Shown here piece after piece: positions 57,396-64,000 of a DNA stretch of 64,000 nucleotides (position 1 is its first letter; every line of letters starts with the position of its first letter). A program made the translations under genes and the position numbers. This DNA comes from Cryptomeria japonica (lineage: Eukaryota; Streptophyta; Pinopsida; Cupressales; Cupressaceae). The DNA lies in assembly GCF_030272615.1 (NCBI RefSeq), contig NC_081411.1, positions 42,397,140 to 42,461,139 of the forward strand, written 5' to 3'. Under the pieces are notes generated by a model that did not search any database, had not been told where the DNA came from, and was given only the letters and a program-made list of their open reading frames with translations.

Positions 57396-58558
57396 AAATT
57401 TTCTTATAAATATTAACTATTACAAAAATATAAACACAATTAGAAGAAGATTATGAACATGCATAAAGGTATACAATCATGAACACAAGATACAACCTAG
57501 GGAAAATTATTTTGGGAGAAAAACCCCACACTCCAAAAGCATATTACTTCATATTAGTGAAATACCATGTATAGTATAATATTTGTATGTTTCTTCTTCA
57601 ATAGGAGTCTACAATTGTCAACCCACTATCTTGATCAACTCTTATAGCATAAAGCTTCACCTAAAAAATACAACATACATAATTATCTCTAATATCACCT
57701 TTTATAGAGAAATACAACTTAAGATACAAGATGGGGTCATACAAAACACCTAAAACAATTTTGTCAACCCACTATCTTGATCAACTCTTATAGCATAGTT
57801 CACTTCACTTAAAAAACACAACATACATAATTTTCTCTAAGACAACCGTATATAGAGAAATACAACTCAAGAGGTAGCTTCTAGATGAAGATACAAGATA
57901 GGGTCATACAAAACACCTAGCACAATAATCCAACCACCTAAAAGCATGCAAATGAAACAAGTACATTTGTAAATGACAACCCACTCAATCCTCCAAAATT
58001 GGGCACCCAAAATTTACTATCTTGAGCTATGAAAGATGCTCTTGCATATATTACAATTGTCATACAAATCTATTACAAATATTGTCATAACTTGCAACAC
58101 TGACAATTACAAGAGAATCTATCATAATGAACCATAAATATAGCTTTTTTTATAGCTCACCATAACCCAATTTATGTTCCTACCTTCTCCTTGAAAAAGG
58201 TATCTCCTAACACTTGTCCATTGTGTCATGGAATATGTCATAAAGTTGTCATAAACTACCATAGATAGGTGTGTCATAGAATTTTTTCATATTTTTGTCC
58301 TTACATGACACTTATCACCTAGCTACACAAAAGTCTAATATCCTCTAAGAGGAATGCCTACCTTCATGTGAGGATAGAATAATCCATGTCCCCTTCCCAT
58401 TAGGATGATATATCAACATGCCAACTCTACTAGATGATGAAATAGCATGTGCAAGTGAAATTGTCCTTGCAGGCTCATAAATTAAACCAAATATTAAATA
58501 AATAAAATCAAATACCAATGTTAGGACTTGAAAAGGTTGATACACCTTAATCCCAACA
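57396..58558 (-). repeat. 3' LTR of copia-type element L
   Basis: The segment starts TGTAAATTTT and ends CCCAACA. On the minus strand it directly follows copia pol remnants (58559-59830), as a 3' LTR should. A purine tract CTGGGGGAGATAT just left of it is in plus orientation and belongs to older sequence or is fortuitous. Confidence 0.6.
57612..57905. repeat. Tandem duplication of ~146 bp within LTR of L
   Basis: Two units begin TGTCAACCCACTATCTTGAT at about 57616 and 57762. Each continues through a TAGAGAAATACAACT motif. The second unit has a small extra insertion. Confidence 0.75.
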
Positions 58559-59828
58559 TTCTACCAATTGTCGTCCAAACCTTTCAAGAACCTATTAATA
58601 AATTGTAGTGCATTGAGAGGCCCATAGAACTAGAACACCATCTTAACTTTGTGCTCACAAGTTTTATCAATGTGTTTGCAACATTCATTAAAGTTTTAAG
58701 AATATCCAATTTTACCTTCCTATCCTCTACCATATTTCAAAAAAATGAAACTAAACATAAGTGCATTTTTTTATGGCATAGAAAGTTGGATTCTTTGCTA
58801 AGAAAATCACATTCTAACTGGAGACACAACATATCATAAAAGAATGAGTAGTTGTCATATACTATTATTGTGTCATTAACAAAGTGACTACAACTTTCCA
58901 CTTACTCATCCAACTAATAACACCACCATACATAGTGAACACATAACTGTCATTGGATCTTCTTTCATTAATTTCACCTACCCAATTTGAATCAACATAC
59001 CCATGAATACTCATAGAATGCCGAGGTCTAGTAGGATAACCATGATAACACTAGGAATACTTGAAAGTGCCCCCCAAATATTTGAACACTTTCTTAACTG
59101 CATCTTAATATAACCATCCAAGGCTAGCTATATATTAACTTAGGACTCCCACTACTTTGGAAATATTTGGTCTAGTATAGACCATATATAGCATATATAA
59201 TAGTTCCAAACTCACTGTTGTATGGTACATTGGTCATTTCCTCCACCTCAGTAGAAAATTTTGGGCAATCCTTCATAGATAATTTCATTCCTAATGCAAC
59301 AAGAACTTTCATAGATCTACAAGCTATCATAATGAATCTCTCTGATACTAAAATTACATACTCCAGCTTAATGAAATCTTTCTATTATCTTATTCTCTTC
59401 TTATATCCATCCCCAAAATGTACCTAGTTGCACCCAAATATTTTATTTTGAACTGTGTTGACAACTGAGACTTCAAGTCAAAAATCAAATGACAATACCA
59501 AAATAGTAACATATCATTCACATATAATGCAATAATGATAATGTGACCATCATTGTTTTTTAAGTAAACAAAATGATCATATATAGACCTCTCATGTTAA
59601 AAACTTAATACGTAGGTATCAAAATTTTGGTACCACATCCTAGGAGACTTTTTTAGATCATAGAAAGAGTTTTTCAACTTGTAAACTAGATTTTATATAC
59701 CTTTCACCATGAAGCACTTTGGTTATGACATATAAGTCTCTTCTTCCAAATCACAATGAAGGAATGTTGTCTTTGTATACATTTTATTGATTTCCCCATC
59801 ATGAACTATAGCAAGCTATAACATATAT
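58559..59828 (-). pseudogene. pol: Ty1/copia RT and RNase H remnants of L (antisense)
   Basis: The minus strand gives, from 59828 downward, copia RT motifs: HDGEINKMYTKT, YKLKNSFYDLKKSPRMWY and LYVNDMLL (the YVDD box, one Asp lost). Then at about 59300-59000 come SMKDCPKFSTEVEEM, VPYNSEFG and RCS-type remnants. The RNase H part reads GYVDSNWVGE and GGVISWMSKW (about 58860-59010). Many stops and frameshifts are present. The order is right for copia and leads into the 3' LTR at 58558. The upstream half is lost at the junction with M. Confidence 0.75.
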
Positions 59829-60785
59829 GTTCTCCATCAAGATGACAAACTTGTAATTTTGGTTCTCTATATTGATGTCTTGTTGATTAGAGGGAGTTAC
59901 TCATCCACCATCAAGGCAATGGAAATTGCTCTACATGATAGATTTTTTATGACAAAGATGGATCTTTGGCATTACTTATTGGAGATTAGGATTAATCAAT
60001 CATCTTTAGGTATCTTACTTGGATAACCCATCTATTCACTTTATATACTATGTATATTTTGCATGTTTGACTGTTATTTGCATGGTTGTCTATTATTTTG
60101 CAGTGACTCTAATTTTGTTAGGGATCAAACTTGAGCCTAGGTTCTCTTTAGCCTTGGATTATGGCTCTTTATGTCAACAACTTATTAGGAGCCTCATCTA
60201 CTTAACACATACAAGACCCAAAATTTTATATGATGTGGGCGTGATCTCTCAATTCATGTAGGATAAACATGAGATGTATTGGAAAGAAACTAAGAAGATC
60301 CTCCACTACATTCTTGGGGTACTCATAATTGTGTAATTTAGTATATAGAAAGAATGGATATTGACTTGGTGGGACACAAAAAATTAGATTGGGCATGCAT
60401 TTCTCGGGATTGCAAGTCTACTTTAAAGTATTGCTTCTCATTTGGTTTTAGTCTATTTTGTTGGTTGACCAAAAATCACTCTATAATTTCTCTTTCATTG
60501 ATAGAAGCGGACTATTGAGGATTTGTTAATGCCACCACTAAGGATATTGGGCTTCAAAATATTCTCACTAAGTTTGGTATTCCATTCAAAAAGCCTACAA
60601 TCATATTATGTGATAATTGGAGTGTAATACATATCTCAAGGAATTGTGTTCATCACGAGAGGATGAAACACATTTAGATACATATTCACTACATTTGGGA
60701 GCTAGTTAAAAAAGGTATAGTTAATATTAATTATTGTTTAACATTTAAGTATACTATAGACATCTTCACCAAATCCTTCACATAA
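59829..60785 (+). pseudogene. pol: Ty1/copia RT and RNase H remnants of M (sense)
   Basis: It starts within the RT: DDKLVILVLYIDVLL (YVDD box degenerate), then MTKMDLWHYLLEIRI (about 59950-59995). QQLIRSLIYLTHTRPKILYD follows at about 60175-60235. The RNase H part reads KLDWACISRDCKSTL and SLIEADY (about 60385-60520) and ends with CDNWSVIHIS, HERMKHI and DIFTKSF near 60780. Several stops and frameshifts are present. No LTR follows; polypyrimidine sequence begins instead. Confidence 0.75.
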
Positions 60786-61666
60786 AGCAATTTCCTTACC
60801 AACACCTCTATCCCTTCCTCCCTCCCTCTATATTGTTCTCTTTCTCTCTCTTATTGTTTCTCTCCCCTCTATATCCATTCTCTAGATCACCCTCTCTCAC
60901 CCAATATATAGGTCTCTTCCTCCCTCCCTCTTTACCTCACTACTTATCCTTCCCTAACTCATTACCCATCTCTCTCCCCCCTCAATCTCGCTCACCTCTA
61001 TCTCTTCCCCCTTAATCTCTCAACCTTCTCTCCCTAGGCTCTATGTCTCTCAACTCTATATCTCTCCCCTCTTTATCTCTTTCCCTCCCTCTCCACCTCT
61101 CTCTCTACCTCCTTATCCATCTTTCTCTCATTTCCAACTTCTCTCTCTCCCTCACCTCTCTACTTCTCCCCTCTCTAAATCTCTCACCCATTCCATGTCT
61201 ACCTCTCGCTTCTTCCCTCCTTAGTCCTCTCTTTCTCTTTGTTCCTCTCTCTCACTTTATCTCTCCCTCCCCTCTCTCAATCATCACATATCCTCTATTG
61301 TATAGGGTTTATGGAATTGGGTGTAGGACATAGGGTTTGGGGTATTGGTATGAAGTTTAAAATACAAGATTGATGGTATAGGTTTTAGCATGCATATGGT
61401 TGAGTGTATATTTTTAGTATTGATACTTACATCTATCTCTTCCTCACTCTCCCCATCTCTCTTTATTCTCTTCCTCATCTCTCTCTCCCATCTCTAGGTC
61501 CCTACCTCCCTTTCTTTTACTCTCAAACTCTATCTCCCTCTCCCTCCTTACCCCCATATCTATCACCCTTCCTCATTCTCTCGTATTCTCTCTTCCTCTC
61601 TTATTCTCTCTCTTTATTGTCCAGGTTCTCACCTCTCCCTCCTAAGCTATCTCTCTCTCCCCTCTT
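60786..61666. repeat. Polypyrimidine (CT-rich) low-complexity tract
   Basis: Nearly 0.9 kb of irregular TCTCTCCC and CTCCCTCT sequence on the plus strand. A short non-repetitive break with TATAGGGTTT and GGGTTTGGGG lies at about 61300-61420. Leu/Ser/Pro-rich frames here are not genes. Confidence 0.85.
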
Positions 61667-62684
61667 TGTTGGCAATTGACACTCATCTAGTAAGGGCTTA
61701 TAACATTATGGATTGTCATTGATGGTAACTCATCATCTCAGGGTGAAAGGTTTCATTGTTTGGTTAACCGATATGCTTTACACTAACTGGCATTCACTTC
61801 ATCCTAACTAGGTTTTCATCCCAATAACTAGTCCTGATCCCGGTAACGTGTATATAGGTCCTGGTAATGGATAGGAACCGGCTAAAGAAATGTTTTGGTT
61901 TCAATTATGTCTTCATGGATTTTGGTGATAACGTGTGATGGTCGACATGGTCATTGGATTCATGTTTGATTTTTATTATGTATCAACAACCGACATGTTT
62001 ATATCTTCATTATAGCCGACATGTTTATAATTTCATTACAGCCGACATGATAGATGATAACATGGTATTTAAAGAAGATCACTTTAGAGATGGATCGTGT
62101 GGTGAGATACATGGATTGTGATGAGATTATGATGGCAAATTGATCAAAGATTCCCGCTATTCATTTTGGTTAGCGATTGTGTACAAATTCACATGCACAC
62201 CATAATCGATAGTAGAACAAAGCATCAAACAACTGATATATAGAGTAGGGTAACATTGAAATCACCAAAACTTATCCAACATGGTTCGATGGTATTTATA
62301 AGTGTAGATCAGGAATTGAGAATTCATCAAAGAAAATATCAAATTAGGACAATCACAAAACCTAGATTGCAATGAAAACATGAAGACAAGATATTCAAAA
62401 TGAAATCAAAGTAAACCAAATGCAGACATCTCCTTCATGTGGCTCCATTGTTCTTCTTTCACCTTCCAATTTGATGTTGTTCTCATCTACAAAGTGCATT
62501 TGCAAGTGGAAAGCAAGTTGTTGATGAAATTTGTAGCATAAGGTTACTCAAAAAATGTGATTGATTGATTGACAAAGGAACTCATCCAATTTATAGATAA
62601 ATTGGAGAAAAGACAAGATTAGCATGAAGAGATTTGAAAGGAAATTCAAATCAAGAATGGCAAAATTATGACAAGTGTATGACA

Positions 62685-62765
62685 AATTGCTATGCAAGGT
62701 GTTATGACAAATTATGACAATTTATGACAAATTATGACAAATTACTATGCAAGAAGTTATGACAA
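62685..62765. repeat. Short TATGACAAATTA tandem repeat
   Basis: Four to five imperfect copies of a 12-13 bp unit, TTATGACAAATT, lie in insert J. Confidence 0.7.
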
Positions 62766-63254
62766 AAATTTGAAATAGAAATAGAAATTAGGAGAAATTA
62801 GAAAATTAGGTTAGAAATGATGAATTGGAAATTAGGAAATTAGAAATTGATGAAATTAGAAAATTAGGTGAATTAATTAATAATTTTTCATTCATTAATT
62901 AATTCACAAAAAGAGGGGGAATTAATTAGCCAATTAAATAAATATTTAATTGTGACAAGAAGACTTAGGATAAATAAATAAATTATTTAACCTAGAGGGA
63001 AAATGACAAACAAGATTAAATGAATAAATCATAAAACCCTAGAAGATGAATTAGAAATGCAAGGACGACAATTAGGTCTTGACAAAAGATAATTGATGTA
63101 GGGTTGATTTGATCATGATTCTGACTGACAAAGGACCAGTGCTGATAAATGATTGAGATCGGGTGACAAAAATCAATGACAAATTGACCAAGATTGACAA
63201 GGAGATCAAATTGATAGGCGCCAATTGATGAGGAACAATGACTCATTGATCCAA

Positions 63255-63480
63255 ATTGACACGATTGAAAAGGACAAGGATCGATGACGAATCGATCACA
63301 AAATGACAAGATTGACAAGCACAAGGATCGATTACGAATCCATTTCGATCGCAAAATGATGAGATTGACGCGGACAAGGATTGATGACAAATCGATCGCA
63401 AAATGACAAGATTGACAAGAGGACAAGGATCGATGACAAATCGATCTCAAAATGACAAAATTGACAAGAGGACAAAACCC
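63255..63480. repeat. 48-54 bp minisatellite-like repeat
   Basis: About four imperfect units carry GACAAGGATCGATGAC, AAATCGATC and AAAATGACAAGATTGACAAG in that order. Unit starts lie near 63272, 63320, 63374 and 63422. The repetitive minus frame across it (Cys/His/Ser-rich) is a by-product. Confidence 0.8.
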
Positions 63481-64000
63481 TAATTCTATCATCGATTAGG
63501 ATTGATGATGTCCAAAATGATGATTAATGAGCACGCACCATGATGCGACAGGATAAGATCGACCAAAATCATGACTGAAGATTGCTATCCACAAAACCTA
63601 ATTCGAAAGCGAGAAAAATGAAGAATGCAGAAGAAGGACTCAATGCTCGCAAATGATAAAGACCAAATGCGCAACATAGAAGAAATGTTAATGCAACGCA
63701 AGAACCCTAAAATAAGGCAATGCACAAATGTTAAAGTATGACTCCGCAAGCGTTGACCATTTTTAGACATCTACAATAAGTTCATCTTCATTTGTAATCA
63801 CTATGTAATATATTGTAAGTCAGTGAGACTTCATATCTTGTGTTTGAATAGTGAGCTCTAGGCGGTTGGCCTTTCTGCATGTGTAGACCCACTATGTAAT
63901 ATTTTTATACCTTGATCAAGTATATAGATATTGTGGGTATCAACCCCTCCATAGTTTTTCCCTTTGCAAGGTTTTCCATGCATAAATCTTGGTGTTATGG

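Larger units (their letters stand above)
62168..63757. mobile_element. Insert J in LTR I, unclassified
   Basis: CATTTT occurs at 62162-62167 and 63758-63763 and may be a target duplication. The ends GGTTAGCG and GCGTTGAC are weakly inverted. The interior is AT-rich, with no coding signal and several short tandem repeats. It could be a solo LTR with changed ends or a DNA-type insertion; I cannot decide. Confidence 0.4.
61667..64000 (+). repeat. LTR of a further A-family element (I), interrupted and running off the window
   Basis: It starts with the same 20 bases as the A 3' LTR (TGTTGGCAATTGACACTCAT). Its last ~225 bp match the A LTR around the GTGTAGACCCACTATGTAAT and TTTTCCATGCATAAA regions. 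The middle is replaced by insert J (about 62168-63757). The end and any interior lie beyond 64000. Confidence 0.7.

Noticed and set aside
57380-57396. PPT suggesting that the LTR 57396-58558 is in plus orientation
   Set aside because: The copia pol remnants to its right read on the minus strand in the correct order for a minus element. The purine tract is probably older sequence, though this is not certain.
60833-61679. Leu/Ser/Pro-rich frames resembling secreted or membrane peptides
   Set aside because: They are translations of polypyrimidine low-complexity DNA.
63255-63480. CRISPR-like array
   Set aside because: Units are contiguous and imperfect with no unique spacers, and the DNA is from a plant-type genome.
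63016-63492. Cys/His-rich minus frame with internal repeats
   Set aside because: It follows from the ~50-bp tandem repeat; the frame is not supported outside it.

Overview
The window looks like intergenic DNA from a large-genome seed plant. A conifer or other gymnosperm is possible, but nothing in the sequence proves it. Almost everything interpretable is LTR retrotransposon sequence: plant-type initiator-tRNA(Met) primer sites, TG...CA LTR ends, 5-bp target duplications, and Ty3/gypsy TAT-type and Ty1/copia pol remnants. I see no ordinary host gene, tRNA, rRNA or CRISPR array. Coordinates of LTRs, target-site duplications (TSDs), primer-binding sites (PBSs), polypurine tracts (PPTs) and splice sites come from reading and aligning by eye.

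Left half (1-34417): one minus-strand element, C, is cut into pieces. Its 5' LTR is at 16231-16664 plus 33619-34417, its gag-like zinc-knuckle gene at 14815-16168, and its second gene (ORF2) at 81-1574; its 3' end lies off the left edge. Two elements sit inside C. F (1648-14370, + strand, TSD AATAA) is a nearly complete TAT-type gypsy element with protease, G-patch, reverse transcriptase (RT), two RNase H domains and integrase. It also carries, on the opposite strand, a three-exon plant-mobile-domain (PMD) gene. D (16665-33618, - strand, TSD TAAAG) is a LARD-like element with 4.8-kb LTRs and a 3.8-kb interior without coding capacity. Inside the 5' LTR of D lies E (26412-31758), a truncated, pol-less relative of F.

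Middle (34418-53503): AT-rich DNA without recognisable genes carries element A (37232-51915, + strand, TSD AAACC). The 5' LTR of A is split by B (37311-45067, - strand, TSD ATAGA). A, B and C share one plan: initiator-Met PBS, a coiled-coil gag-like protein with several CCHC knuckles, then a long ORF2 of unknown function, and no pol. A fourth relative, G, survives as an ORF2 fragment plus 3' LTR.

Right end (53504-64000): a solo LTR, H (TSD GATGG), contains G. Next come a copia 3' LTR (57396-58558) with antisense copia pol remnants (L), joined head to head to a sense copia pol remnant (M), then about 0.9 kb of polypyrimidine sequence. The last piece is a further LTR (I) of the A family, interrupted by a 1.6-kb insert rich in short tandem repeats.

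How the parts may work together (inference): A, B, C and G have gag-like proteins and ORF2 but no enzymes, D encodes nothing, and E lacks pol, so all would depend on enzymes supplied by other elements. F carries the enzymes but no recognisable gag. The most noteworthy items are the conserved ORF2 family, the spliced antisense PMD gene in F, the long-LTR element D, and the strong C-to-T stop-codon signature in A and B.
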